A stretch of DNA of 32,537 nt from an uncultured Ilumatobacter sp. (GCA_937919625.1 CALFRK010000165.1:1-32537); one strand, 5' to 3'; counted from the first letter of the stretch, positions 7,744 to 16,008 are shown. Program-made: numbers and translations. The notes: generated from the sequence alone by a model not told the origin.

Positions 7744-7945
7744 CGTTCCCGCTGCAAACGATGATCCGAATTTATCTTCACTGCCCCCAGGCGTTTGATC
7801 CCAGGATCGAACGCGTCCCGTGATGAGTCGAACATTGAGTGCCGCGCCCAACGCTGGCGTTGCTGCCAGCAGGCACTGGCGAGCTAGGTCAGCTAGGTTC
7901 GCTCTCCGACGGCGATCAGGCGACCGATCGAGAGCGGGGGAAATC

Positions 7946-10546
7946 GTGACCAAACCAGAAGTGCAGCGCGGCTTGATATGTGCTCGGCATTGGGTCGCAC
8001 TCGCCACCGTCGCTGCGATGGCAATAACTGCGTGCTCATCGGGCGACGACAGCGGCGACATCGCGACCGCTGACGAACCTGCCGGGGATGCCACCGCGAG
8101 TGGTGCGATAGACACGCCCGATGCAGTTGGCGATGACCTCGTCGCCGACGCCACCGCGACCTCCTCCACGGTCGAAGAGTTCGACCGGGTCCGATTCGCC
8201 GGCATTGACATCGATGCAGACATGTCCAAGCTCGAGCTGTTCATGTACGCCGCCGGCGTCAACCCAGTCGGACTCACCCTCTACCTCGACGACGAGGGGC
8301 TATACACCTCGATCGGCATGCATCCGGCTGCCCCCGGAGTGGGCGGTCCTGTCGAGTTGCAGTTCGTCAACGGCACGGGGCACAGCCCCGCCATCGAACT
8401 CGACCTCACCGGCCTTCCTCCTGCGCCGGGAGCATGGGACACCACCGTCAAAACGATCGTCGCTGAGCTCGCAGCGCGGGCCGATGCAGGTGGTACCAGC
8501 CTCGACGAGCTCGCCGCTACGCCGCCCGACGAACTCGACCCCGAGCTGCGCATTATCAAGCTCGTCGCCGGGTATGTCGATGACGGTACCGAAAACGACC
8601 TCGAGAGCCTGCTCGTCGCCGCTGGCTCCCAACTCGATGACGATCAGATCGCACTCGTCGACGCGATCGTCGACAAGATCGGCCCGCTCGCACTGGTGCC
8701 GGGCGGTCTCACCGTCGGCCCGGTCGGGTTTGCATCATCGGCGCCGGTTCAGGCCGCGCCCGCTCGCATCGTTTCGCCCGCTCGCATCGTTTCGCCGGTG
8801 TATATCCCCAGGCCGTCTCTGGCAGGTGAGTGCCTTCATTTCCCCCTGACCATCACCACTTCCGACCAGCTCATGGAGGCGATGGCAACGGGCGTCGGTG
8901 CTCAACGCACCCCTGGGGGCGCAGTCGACAAGCTCGTCCAGGATGTCAACTCGCTTGCACAGTCCACCAGCAGCATCCCTGTCGTTGGTCAGTTGGTGGG
9001 CACGGTGCAAACGATGTACGCCACGATGGACCTTTGGTTCAATGCCGACGCAGGTCGCTATCCCAGCCAGCTGACGGCGATCACCGCCGAGTTGTCGATC
9101 GACGAGTTCAGCGAGGATTACCTTCAGCCGGGCAGCGTTCTGGCCGTCAGCCTGACCGCCGCCTCGACTGGCTTCGACGCCGCCAAGGAGTTCTCGCAGA
9201 TCGCCTCGGCGGCCGCCGGTGCTGTCGCCGGCGCCGTCACCGGCAAGTTGAAGGGCAAGGGCCTCGGCGGCACCGACGAGGCCGTCATCACGGCTGGTGA
9301 GAAGCTACGCGACTCGATCAGCGGCAAGCTGATCAAGGAGCTCAGTGATCGCTACCTGCAATGGTGCGCCGACTCGTGGACCGTCAACGACGCCGCCGAC
9401 TCGAACTATGTCGAGATATCGTCGGTCATCGGGCACATCACTGTCGACGCGATCGGGATGAAGTACGAGCCGCTCCGACTCGGCGACGACTTCTTGCGCG
9501 TCCGTGCTCGCAGCGACAAGTTCTCTGGCCGTTCAATCTCGACCAAAGTGCCGGTCTCCACCAAGCAGATCCAGGTTGTCGGCTCGCCCAGTGTCGTCGT
9601 CGTGCGACGGGCCGGCGACACCGTGGACATAACCACCGAGCTCCGCCACGCCGACACCAAGACCCTTTTCTGGGATCCGGGCCCGGGCAACTGGGATGAC
9701 GGCAGCCTCCAGCCCACCAACGAACCGGGCACGCGTCCGCTCAAGACCCCGACCAACAAGGATCTCTATCCGTTCCTCGTCACGATCGAGTCGACCAGCA
9801 CGACCGGGCTGCGGGCGGCGGCGACCGACGTACGCCTCACTATCGTCCAGGTCGAGCTTCAGGGTCTGATCGTCGAACCCAATCCCGGCAGCGTGCGGGT
9901 TCGCCAACCGTTGCAATTCGTGGCGACCGACAGCGACGGCAACCCGCGTGAAGCCACTTGGTCCGCCACTGGCGGAACCATCGATCCCGCTACCGGCCTT
10001 TACCTGGCCGGCAACCGACCCGGTGTATATACCGTCACGGCGACCGCTGTCGACGACCCGAGCGTCAGGGTCACTGTGCAGGTCACCATCACCGATGCCG
10101 AATGTCTCATCGGAACCTGGCGGCTCCGCAGCCAGGAGTTCCTCGATCAGATCGCGGCAGCGGCCGCCACGGAGGGCGGGTCGATCTCGTATCGATCGGG
10201 GGAGTATCGGATCATGATGACCGAAGACGGCACATACACCGGGTACCGCGATCAATGGTCGTTCAGGATCACGATCCCGGAGGGCGCCATGGTGATTCTG
10301 ATCGACAGCGTCGACCCGGGCACATGGTCGGCTACCGAGACCGAAGTCAGCGTCGTCGACTTCGGTGGCGAGGCCACGGTGACGCTTGGCATCGAGGTCG
10401 ACGGACAGATTCGGCCGCTTCCGGTCGCGATGCCTCAGACGCCGGCAACCGCGAGCTTTTCGGGAGCAGCACCGTACACGTGCGACGGTGGCGTCCTGAC
10501 GGCCACGTTCGATGGCGTCGTCGCTACGTTCGACCGCATCGGCTGA
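7946..10546 (+). CDS. Large lipoprotein with Ig-like and C-terminal lipocalin-like regions
   Basis: 866 residues from GTG 7946, preceded by the Shine-Dalgarno GGGGGAAA; the frame upstream to 7820 is not needed. The signal sequence ends in a lipobox ITAC with Cys30, followed by an acidic CSSGDDSGD stretch, so the mature protein is expected to be lipid-anchored outside the membrane. A tandem PARIVSPARIVSP lies near residue 275. Around residue 420-440 is an Ala/Gly-rich hydrophobic stretch (IASAAAGAVAGAVTG). About residues 630-715 look like a bacterial Ig-like domain (GLIVEPNPGSVRVRQPLQF...GVYTVTATAVDDPSVRVTV). The last 150 residues begin CLIGTWRLRSQEF and include DGTYTGYRDQW, resembling lipocalin-like domains of actinobacterial lipoproteins. 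Role unknown. It is divergent from the amidase gene. Confidence 0.8.
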   Translation: MTKPEVQRGLICARHWVALATVAAMAITACSSGDDSGDIATADEPAGDATASGAIDTPDAVGDDLVADATATSSTVEEFDRVRFAGIDIDADMSKLELFMYAAGVNPVGLTLYLDDEGLYTSIGMHPAAPGVGGPVELQFVNGTGHSPAIELDLTGLPPAPGAWDTTVKTIVAELAARADAGGTSLDELAATPPDELDPELRIIKLVAGYVDDGTENDLESLLVAAGSQLDDDQIALVDAIVDKIGPLALVPGGLTVGPVGFASSAPVQAAPARIVSPARIVSPVYIPRPSLAGECLHFPLTITTSDQLMEAMATGVGAQRTPGGAVDKLVQDVNSLAQSTSSIPVVGQLVGTVQTMYATMDLWFNADAGRYPSQLTAITAELSIDEFSEDYLQPGSVLAVSLTAASTGFDAAKEFSQIASAAAGAVAGAVTGKLKGKGLGGTDEAVITAGEKLRDSISGKLIKELSDRYLQWCADSWTVNDAADSNYVEISSVIGHITVDAIGMKYEPLRLGDDFLRVRARSDKFSGRSISTKVPVSTKQIQVVGSPSVVVVRRAGDTVDITTELRHADTKTLFWDPGPGNWDDGSLQPTNEPGTRPLKTPTNKDLYPFLVTIESTSTTGLRAAATDVRLTIVQVELQGLIVEPNPGSVRVRQPLQFVATDSDGNPREATWSATGGTIDPATGLYLAGNRPGVYTVTATAVDDPSVRVTVQVTITDAECLIGTWRLRSQEFLDQIAAAAATEGGSISYRSGEYRIMMTEDGTYTGYRDQWSFRITIPEGAMVILIDSVDPGTWSATETEVSVVDFGGEATVTLGIEVDGQIRPLPVAMPQTPATASFSGAAPYTCDGGVLTATFDGVVATFDRIG
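8759..8794 (+). repeat. Exact 18-bp tandem duplication inside the lipoprotein gene
   Basis: CCCGCTCGCATCGTTTCG occurs twice in direct succession (8759-8776, 8777-8794). It keeps frame and gives the repeated peptide PARIVS. The copies are identical, so the duplication looks recent. Confidence 0.9.
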
Positions 10547-10574
10547 CCGTGTAACAGAAGGTGTCAGTCTGCCC

Positions 10575-10609
10575 CGTGTCCGAGTTGTGTCAGACACAAC
10601 TCGGACACG
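10575..10609. repeat. Perfect palindrome with 17-bp arms and GTGTCAGACAC core
   Basis: CGTGTCCGAGTTGTGTC (10575-10591), a central A, and the exact reverse complement (10593-10609). It lies 28 nt after the lipoprotein stop. Just before it, GTAACAGAAGGTGTCAG (10551-10567) looks like a degenerate half of the GTAACGGAAAGGTGCC palindrome type, as if two related elements sit side by side. It could act as a hairpin at the 3' end of the lipoprotein mRNA. Confidence 0.9.
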
Positions 10610-10739
10610 TGTGCCGGAAGACCCCTGGCTGAGGTCGGTATCCGAGCACTAAAAAGCTCGGGGACGACGTAGACAACATTGCCACCTACGACTGCAAGCC
10701 CGCCGCCGCAGCCCCTGCCGACTCGGCCTAGCGGCCACC
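10610..10739 (+). other. Non-genic stretch with a possible C-terminal gene remnant
   Basis: No intact gene is seen from 10547 to 11038. On the plus strand, 10633-10731 is open for 32 codons after a stop and ends at TAG. Its product (KKLGDDVDNIATYDCKP, then Ala/Pro-rich) resembles a protein tail, but it has no start and I cannot assign it. Decay or chance are both possible. Confidence 0.25.
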
Positions 10740-11000
10740 TTACCCAGCGCCACGCACGGTCAGCCCGTTGCCGTTTTCGCCGCCCACGATGATCAGCGTT
10801 CGGCTCCGTGTGAGAACACGACGAAGGCGGGAGACGCTGTTGTGCCCACCGATGTCGATGATCGGGTCGTAGCGAGCATCGCGATTCGCAATGCTTTCGA
10901 TGGTGTAGTCGACGACGTGGTCGGCGCCGAGCGAGCGGACCAGGTCGAGTTTGGTGGTGCTGGCAACCACTGAGCGGTATCGCCCGTTGTCAAGCCGCGG
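10740..11000 (-). pseudogene. Internal fragment of a zinc-type alcohol dehydrogenase/quinone reductase (MDR family)
   Basis: The minus-strand frame encodes VVASTTKLDLVRSLGADHVVDYT, then RYDPIIDIGGHNSVSRLRRVLT and TLIIVGGENG. This is the cofactor-binding half of medium-chain dehydrogenases, where family members read STRNLELVRSLGADHVIDY...YDLILDVVG...TLVLVGG. The frame is bounded by TGA (11001-11003) and TAA (10740-10742). The N-terminal catalytic domain, the GxGxxG loop and the C-terminus are all missing: about 86 codons remain of the roughly 320 expected. No start codon or ribosome site fits. It is a decayed fragment next to the delta' gene. Confidence 0.7.
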
Positions 11001-11038
11001 TCAGACCGCAGCAACTCGGCCGGCGAACACTCGGCTGG

Positions 11039-12091
11039 TCAGCTAACCAGGACCGGAAGCGACCACAACAGTGATTGCAGCAGCAACGCTTCGTTGGGGT
11101 TTCGTTCGAACGCTCCGATCGCATCGTGGATGCGTACCACGGCCTCGGCCACTGCGTCGGGACGACGCACGGATCCGTTGACCAGCGCATCGCGGTAGCC
11201 GCCGGCGATCACCGTCAGCCCTGCCAGCAGCTCGTCGGTGCGGTGACGCCGCAACTCACGCTTTTGGCGCTCGTCGAGTGCCTTCTTGCCACTCCCGCGC
11301 TCTCCGTAACGGGCGATCCGTTCGTGCATCGCCACCACTTCGAGTTCATGGCGAGCCGCCAGGGGAACGGCGGCGGCCTCGATCCGGCCAAGCAGTTCGC
11401 CGACCAAGCGCATCACGGTGGCCCCGTTGCCATCGAGCTGTTGGGGCACCTCGAAGAATGCCCGCCGGCGCGCGGCGAGTTCGGGATCGGTAGCCAACAG
11501 GCGGGCGCGGTCGAGGTTGCCGCCCGCTGCAGCGGCAGCTTCGGCGGCGGTTTCGGGGTCGACACCCTCGATCACCAGTCGGTCTGCGACGTGCTGCTCG
11601 TCGACCAGGCGGAAGTCGATTTGGGCGCAGCGTGACGAGATCGTGATCAGGTCCTGCGGCACAAAGTCGGCCAGGATCAGGAATGTTGTCGAATCTGGCG
11701 GCTCCTCGATCGTCTTCAACAGGCGTGATGCGGCGTCGGCCCGAAGCAGGTGGAACTCGTCGAGGATCATCACCTTGCGCTCGCCCTCGGAGGGCGCAAG
11801 CGATGCAGTGCGCACGATGTCGTCGGCCTGATCCTTTGAGATCGCAGGACCGACGCGCTCGATCTCCTTCACGTCGGGATGCTCGCCACGCAGCACCAGC
11901 CCGACGTCGCGTCGACTCGGGTCGTCGGTGCCGGCCAGCAACAACGCAGCGAACGCCCTGGCCGCTTGCCATTTGGTCGATCCGGCTGGACCGACGAACA
12001 AGTAGGCGTGGACCGGTGCCAGGGCGGCTCGTTTCAGTCGTTCGATCGCCACTTGCTGACCGACAACGTCTTCCCAGATCGAGGTGGTCAT
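11039..12091 (-). CDS. holB: DNA polymerase III subunit delta'
   Basis: 350 residues from ATG 12091, which follows the thymidylate kinase stop by only 2 nt, the classic tmk-holB pairing. It has the AAA+ clamp-loader layout: SIWEDVVGQ at the start, a degenerate P-loop GPAGSTKW (residues 34-41), the Walker B-like KVMILDEFHLL, the KTIEEPP segment, and ISSRC with the conserved SRC arginine finger. The subunit works in the clamp loader that places the beta clamp on DNA. No Cys4 zinc module is present in the region where many delta' proteins carry one. Upstream in-frame codons to 12178 overlap tmk and are not used. Confidence 0.9.
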   Translation of the reverse strand: MTTSIWEDVVGQQVAIERLKRAALAPVHAYLFVGPAGSTKWQAARAFAALLLAGTDDPSRRDVGLVLRGEHPDVKEIERVGPAISKDQADDIVRTASLAPSEGERKVMILDEFHLLRADAASRLLKTIEEPPDSTTFLILADFVPQDLITISSRCAQIDFRLVDEQHVADRLVIEGVDPETAAEAAAAAGGNLDRARLLATDPELAARRRAFFEVPQQLDGNGATVMRLVGELLGRIEAAAVPLAARHELEVVAMHERIARYGERGSGKKALDERQKRELRRHRTDELLAGLTVIAGGYRDALVNGSVRRPDAVAEAVVRIHDAIGAFERNPNEALLLQSLLWSLPVLVS

Positions 12092-12093
12092 CG

Positions 12094-12702
12094 CTATACC
12101 CCGAGCCGCTCGCTGACGGCCCGCCTGATCGTTGCCGACACCTTGTCGATCGGTCCAGACGCGTCGACGATGACCCACCGGTCAGGATCGGCGGCTGCCA
12201 TCTCGGCGAACCCGTTCTGAACACGGCGATGAAAGTCGTCACCCGCTCGCTCGAACCGGTCGAGCTCGCGCTTGCTCATGCGGCGGGCCGTGACATTGTC
12301 GGGCACCGTTAGCAACAGCACCAGATCAGGCCACGTGTCAGCGACTGCCCACACGTTGATCGATCGCACGTCGGCGACGGGCAACCCGCGCCCGTAGCCC
12401 TGGTAGGCAAGCGTCGAATACACCGACCGGTCGCTGACCACATGGCGACCGGACTCGAGCGCCGGCCGCACGACCTCGGCCAGGTGCTGGGCTCGGTCGG
12501 CGGCGACGATCAGTGTCTCGGCATGATCGTTGAGATCGGTCACGTCGGTGTCGTGCAGGATCGCCCGCAGACGTTGCCCGATCCGCGTGCCGCCGGTCTC
12601 GCGGGTCAACACTGCGTCGAGCGCGCCAGCCAACCTACGTGCCTGGGTGCTTTTTCCGCATCCCTCTGCGCCCTCGAAGGCGATGTACACCGGCGTCGAC
12701 AT
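12094..12702 (-). CDS. tmk: Thymidylate kinase
   Basis: 202 residues, the usual length. The P-loop FEGAEGCGKST covers residues 9-19. VVSDRSVYSTLAYQGYG carries the DR(Y/S)...AYQG substrate motif, and RRMSKRELDRFE is the lid region. The enzyme phosphorylates dTMP to dTDP for DNA synthesis. It is the first gene of a two-gene unit with holB (2 nt between them). No Shine-Dalgarno is evident. TAGGGT (12712-12717, minus strand) ends 9 nt before the ATG and may be the -10. A palindrome separates it from the upstream response regulator gene. Confidence 0.95.
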   Translation of the reverse strand: MSTPVYIAFEGAEGCGKSTQARRLAGALDAVLTRETGGTRIGQRLRAILHDTDVTDLNDHAETLIVAADRAQHLAEVVRPALESGRHVVSDRSVYSTLAYQGYGRGLPVADVRSINVWAVADTWPDLVLLLTVPDNVTARRMSKRELDRFERAGDDFHRRVQNGFAEMAAADPDRWVIVDASGPIDKVSATIRRAVSERLGV

Positions 12703-12711
12703 CGGTCCGTC

Positions 12712-12717
12712 ACCCTA
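12712..12717 (-). promoter_or_regulatory. Putative -10 hexamer of tmk-holB
   Basis: TAGGGT on the minus strand, 9 nt before the tmk ATG. It fits the TANNNT pattern, and the spacing matches the nucleotidyltransferase, multicopper oxidase and STAS genes. No -35 was recognised. Confidence 0.35.
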
Positions 12718-12725
12718 CTGCTGTT

Positions 12726-12748
12726 ACCAAAGGTGCCTGGCACCTTTG
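12726..12748. repeat. Palindrome CCAAAGGTGCC-T-GGCACCTTTGG
   Basis: Perfect 11-bp arms around a central T. The inner AAAGGTGCC is identical to that of the 2929 palindrome, while the outer stem differs. It is preceded by GTTAC, as in the other elements. It sits between the response regulator stop (12756) and tmk on the minus strand. Confidence 0.85.
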
Positions 12749-12755
12749 GCAAGGG

Positions 12756-13412
12756 TCAGGGTTCGATGTGTTGGCCGGATAGTTCGAGCTTGGTGGCGAA
12801 CACGGCGGCCTCGGTGCGACGCTCCATGCCGAGCTTGGTCAACATGTTCGAAACGTAGTTCTTGATTGTCTTCTCGGCGAGATGCATTTCGTTGGCGATC
12901 TGACGGTTGGTCATGCCGTCGGCGATGAAGTGCAGAATGCGGCGTTCTTGGGGGGTCAACCGGGCCAGCCGGGCATCTTCCTCGGAGGGTTTGCGTAGTC
13001 GTTCGAGCACCTTTCCCGTGATCGTGGGGTCGAGCAATGACTCGCCGGCAGCGACCCGCTTGACGGCGGCCACCAGCTCGGTACCGCGAATCTGCTTGAG
13101 CACATAGCCGGCAGCGCCCGCCATAATCGCCTCGAACAACGCCTCATCGTCGCTGTACGACGTGAGCATCAGACAGTTCGTGCCGACGCTGCTGCGAACC
13201 TCGCGGCACACCTCGATACCGTTGCCATCAGGGACCCGTACGTCGAGGATCGCCACATCAGGGCGCACAGCTGGAATCCGCGCCAATGCCTCAGCGGCGG
13301 TCGAGGCCTCGCCCACGACGTCGATCTCGCCCGTCGACTCGAGTAGTGCTCGGACGCCCTGGCGGACGACCTCGTGATCGTCCATCAAGAACGCGGTGAT
13401 GTGGGCAGCCAT
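12756..13412 (-). CDS. NarL/FixJ-family response regulator, DevR-like
   Basis: 218 residues. The receiver domain (about 5-120) has acidic Asp11/Asp12, the phospho-acceptor Asp57 (VAILDVRVPDG) and the Lys of YVLKQIRG. The C-terminal LuxR-type helix-turn-helix reads LTPQERRILHFIADGMTNRQ, then IANEMHLAEKTIKNYVSNML and TKLGMERRTEAAVFAT. That ending closely resembles actinobacterial DevR/DosR dormancy regulators. It would bind DNA as a dimer after phosphorylation. It is divergent from a histidine kinase gene starting 84 nt away, which is very likely its partner. The stimulus cannot be inferred: the kinase has a PAS domain but none of the haem-binding GAF domains of DevS. Confidence 0.9.
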   Translation of the reverse strand: MAAHITAFLMDDHEVVRQGVRALLESTGEIDVVGEASTAAEALARIPAVRPDVAILDVRVPDGNGIEVCREVRSSVGTNCLMLTSYSDDEALFEAIMAGAAGYVLKQIRGTELVAAVKRVAAGESLLDPTITGKVLERLRKPSEEDARLARLTPQERRILHFIADGMTNRQIANEMHLAEKTIKNYVSNMLTKLGMERRTEAAVFATKLELSGQHIEP

Positions 13413-13482
13413 GTGCGCAGTGTTCCTGTTATTCGTCGCCGTTGCAAGGGACCTTGGTCACCTGACCATCGGGCTGCCCCGA

Positions 13483-13488
13483 TACTGT
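13483..13488 (+). promoter_or_regulatory. Putative -10 hexamer of the histidine kinase gene (leaderless)
   Basis: TACTGT is followed by GGGTGCT (7 nt) and GTG 13496. This spacing puts the transcription start at that GTG and argues for it over the in-frame GTG at 13487, which would overlap the hexamer. The same GATACTGTG string recurs at 3028 and, on the minus strand, before the STAS gene. Confidence 0.45.
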
Positions 13489-13495
13489 GGGTGCT

Positions 13496-14509
13496 GTGAC
13501 GATCTCTCCTGATCCAGCGCTTCTCACGCATGCCGTCGAACTCGCACCCGATGGCGTGCTGATTGTCGATCACGCCGGTGTCATCGTGTACGCCAACCGT
13601 TCGATGCACCAGCTCGCTGGTGTCGACGATCTGGTTGGCACCTCTGTCGATCAACTTGTGCCCGATGCCGTGCGGCCTCATCATGGCGATCTTCGAGTCG
13701 GCTACACCGATACACCTGCGCAGCGGCCGATGGGCGCAGGGCTCGAACTGATGTTGCGGCGCGCCAATGGCGTCAATCTGCCGGTCGAGATTTCGCTCAG
13801 CCCGTTCGAGCACGGAGAGCACTACGTCATAACAGCGGTCCGCGACATCAGCGATCGGCTCGAGAGCAGTCGCCGTCTGCTCGTCGCCAACGAACAGCTT
13901 GCGTTGGTCGCCGAACGTGAACGGATCGGCCGCGACCTCCACGATGTCGTGCTGCAGCATCTGTACGGCATGGGTCTGTCTGTTCAGGCCACGGTCGCCG
14001 GAGCGAGCGAGAAGACGGCATCGAAGCTCGAAATCGTCATCGACGACATCGACCGCATCATCTCCGAGGTCCGCACGATCGTGTTCACGCTCGGTACCTC
14101 AGGCCACCGCGGAGCGCTCGGCCAAGAACTCGCCGACGTGGTCGCACAAGCCAGTCGGGTACTCGGGTTCACCCCTTCGTTGCGACTCGAGGGCCCGGTC
14201 GAGTCGGTGATGTCGGCTGAGGTTCGCACCGAGATGGTGGCGTCGATGCGCGAGGCGCTCGGCAACGTCGCCCGCCATGCCAAGGCATCGGTGGCGTACG
14301 TCGTCATCGCCGTGGTCGACAAGTCGGTGATGATGAGCGTTACCGACAACGGTGTCGGTCCACCCAACGACGAAGCCACCGTGCTCGGCGGGCACGGTCT
14401 AGCCAACCTGCGATCGCGAGCTGCGAGTTTCGGTGGCACATGCACGCTCGGCCATCGCGACGCTGGGGCCGGTTCTGGCGCCGTGTTGAGCTGGTCGGTT
14501 CCTTACTGA
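13496..14509 (+). CDS. PAS-domain sensor histidine kinase (HisKA_3 type)
   Basis: 337 residues from GTG 13496; an in-frame GTG at 13487 is an alternative. An N-terminal PAS domain (about 5-115) reads AVELAPDGVLIVDHAGVIVY...ANG..LPVEISLSPF...TAVRDISDR. The dimerisation/phospho-acceptor segment is ERERIGRDLHDVVLQHLYGMG, with His149. The HATPase_c domain has the N box REALGNVARHA, the G1 box DNGVG and the G2 box GGHGLANLRSRA, ending SGAVLSWSVPY. No transmembrane segment is present, so it is a cytoplasmic sensor. HisKA_3 kinases pair with NarL-type regulators, and one is encoded divergently next door. Confidence 0.92.
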   Translation: MTISPDPALLTHAVELAPDGVLIVDHAGVIVYANRSMHQLAGVDDLVGTSVDQLVPDAVRPHHGDLRVGYTDTPAQRPMGAGLELMLRRANGVNLPVEISLSPFEHGEHYVITAVRDISDRLESSRRLLVANEQLALVAERERIGRDLHDVVLQHLYGMGLSVQATVAGASEKTASKLEIVIDDIDRIISEVRTIVFTLGTSGHRGALGQELADVVAQASRVLGFTPSLRLEGPVESVMSAEVRTEMVASMREALGNVARHAKASVAYVVIAVVDKSVMMSVTDNGVGPPNDEATVLGGHGLANLRSRAASFGGTCTLGHRDAGAGSGAVLSWSVPY

Positions 14510-14585
14510 CCCCGAGCTCGTGATGGCCCACTGGCCGCGCGTTCGCGTCCAAGCGGCGTGGTTCAGAATTGGCTGGTCGTTTGTC

Positions 14586-14614
14586 TTGGGAACTGGGTGC
14601 TCTCTGTGTAGATT
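14586..14614 (+). promoter_or_regulatory. Promoter of the multicopper oxidase gene
   Basis: TTGGGA (14586-14591), a 17-nt spacer, and TAGATT (14609-14614), with the ATG 9 nt further on. This is the most complete -35/-10 pair in the window. It predicts an almost leaderless mRNA, in line with the absence of a Shine-Dalgarno sequence. Confidence 0.5.
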
Positions 14615-14623
14615 CTGACGACT

Positions 14624-15991
14624 ATGACCTCAGATGACCGCTCATTCTTGAACTGGGCCGCGATGGCGATCGCCGTTGCAGCTCTCTTCCTCGGATTCTT
14701 CGCGATCGGAAGGGTAGGCGCCCCCGAACAGGCCACCGGACCCGAAGGCTCCACCGAGGTTTCGGTGGTCGAGCTCAGTCTCGGCGCTTTCAAACTGTCG
14801 CCTGAGCACATCATGGCGCCACCCGGCCAGGTCATCGTGCGGATCACCAATATCGATTCGCAGAACCACAACCTCAACATCCTCGGGAGCCGAACGAAGG
14901 ATCTGCAGCCGGGTGAGTCGCAAGACCTCGAACTTGGCGAGTTGGCGGTTGGGGTCTACAAGATGTTCTGCGAAATCCCTGGTCACAACGAGGCCGGCAT
15001 GAATGGCAACCTGCACATCATCATGAACGCCGAGCCCGGTCCGTACACCGGCTCGGCCACATCCGATGGCGAAGTCGACCACTTCCACGGTTTCGACACC
15101 TGGCAAGAGATGCAGAAAACGATGGACGATCGTGCGCTGCGTTTCATCCAGGAAGAAAAGAGTGAGTTCGGCGGGCAGCCGCTGGAGTTCGAGATGGTCG
15201 ACGGATTCAAGCAGTTCGTGGTCACGGCGCAACTTGCCGATTGGGAAGTCGAGCCCGGCAGGATCGTCGAGGCCTACACCTACAACGGCACTGTGCCGGC
15301 ACCATCGATTCACGTCGAGGTCGGCGACATGGTGCGGGTGATCCTCAAGAACGAGCTCCCGACACCAACGATCATCCACTGGCACGGGATCAGGGTGCCG
15401 AACGCGATGGACGGCGTGCCACCGTTTACCCAGGATGTTGTCGTGCCGGGCGACGAGTTCGTGTACGAGTTCGAGGCGCTCGAGCCGGCGGTCGGTATCT
15501 ATCACTCACACAACGGCGCGAGTCAGGTACTCGACGGATTGTTCGGCACCTTCACGGTCGGCCAGATGCAAACCCCCGACGTGCTGCTCGACCAGGGCTT
15601 CAAAGCCACCCCCGATCAGACGATCGAGATGACCCTCAACGATGCTGGCGTGATCGGCCTCTCGCTGAATGGCAAGAGCTTCCCGGCAACCCAGGCGTAC
15701 TCAGGAACTGTCGGCGACACGGTCATGGTGCACTACCAGAACGAGGGCCTGATGGCCCACCCGATGCACCTGCACCAGCCGCTCGGCTGGATCATCGCCA
15801 AGGATGGCAGGGAGCTTCTGGTCCCGATCCCTGGTGACACGATCAACATCGCCCCCGGCGAGCGTTACACGGTGCTGCTCAAGCTGACCGACCCCGGTGT
15901 GTGGGCATGGCACTGTCACATCCTCACCCACGCCGAGCGCGACGACGGAATGTTTGGCATGGTGACCGCCTTCATCGTCAACGAGGCCTGA
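14624..15991 (+). CDS. Membrane-anchored multicopper oxidase with an extra N-terminal cupredoxin domain
   Basis: 455 residues. One N-terminal transmembrane or uncleaved signal segment (about 11-30) is followed by three cupredoxin domains. Domain 1 (about 45-135) is plastocyanin-like with a complete type 1 copper set: His82, Cys116, His121, Met126 (MFCEIPGHNEAGM). Domains 2 and 3 form a two-domain oxidase with all copper motifs: HWHG (His252, 254), YHSHNG (His294, 296), HPMHLHQ (His379, 382, 384) and HCHILTHAERDDGM (His430, Cys431, His432, His436, Met443). It would oxidise a substrate and reduce oxygen or nitrite on the outer face. The domain 1 copper could pass electrons to the oxidase core. 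The substrate is unknown, with laccase-like or nitrite-reductase-like both possible. No copper transport gene is adjacent. A strong hairpin follows. Confidence 0.9.
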   Translation: MTSDDRSFLNWAAMAIAVAALFLGFFAIGRVGAPEQATGPEGSTEVSVVELSLGAFKLSPEHIMAPPGQVIVRITNIDSQNHNLNILGSRTKDLQPGESQDLELGELAVGVYKMFCEIPGHNEAGMNGNLHIIMNAEPGPYTGSATSDGEVDHFHGFDTWQEMQKTMDDRALRFIQEEKSEFGGQPLEFEMVDGFKQFVVTAQLADWEVEPGRIVEAYTYNGTVPAPSIHVEVGDMVRVILKNELPTPTIIHWHGIRVPNAMDGVPPFTQDVVVPGDEFVYEFEALEPAVGIYHSHNGASQVLDGLFGTFTVGQMQTPDVLLDQGFKATPDQTIEMTLNDAGVIGLSLNGKSFPATQAYSGTVGDTVMVHYQNEGLMAHPMHLHQPLGWIIAKDGRELLVPIPGDTINIAPGERYTVLLKLTDPGVWAWHCHILTHAERDDGMFGMVTAFIVNEA

Positions 15992-16008
15992 CCGACCGGG
16001 GTTTCCTG

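Noticed and set aside
7039-8277. Long minus-strand frame of 412 codons across the amidase and lipoprotein starts
   Set aside because: It is out of phase with the amidase gene on the same strand and has the Arg/Gly/Ala-rich composition of a shadow frame.
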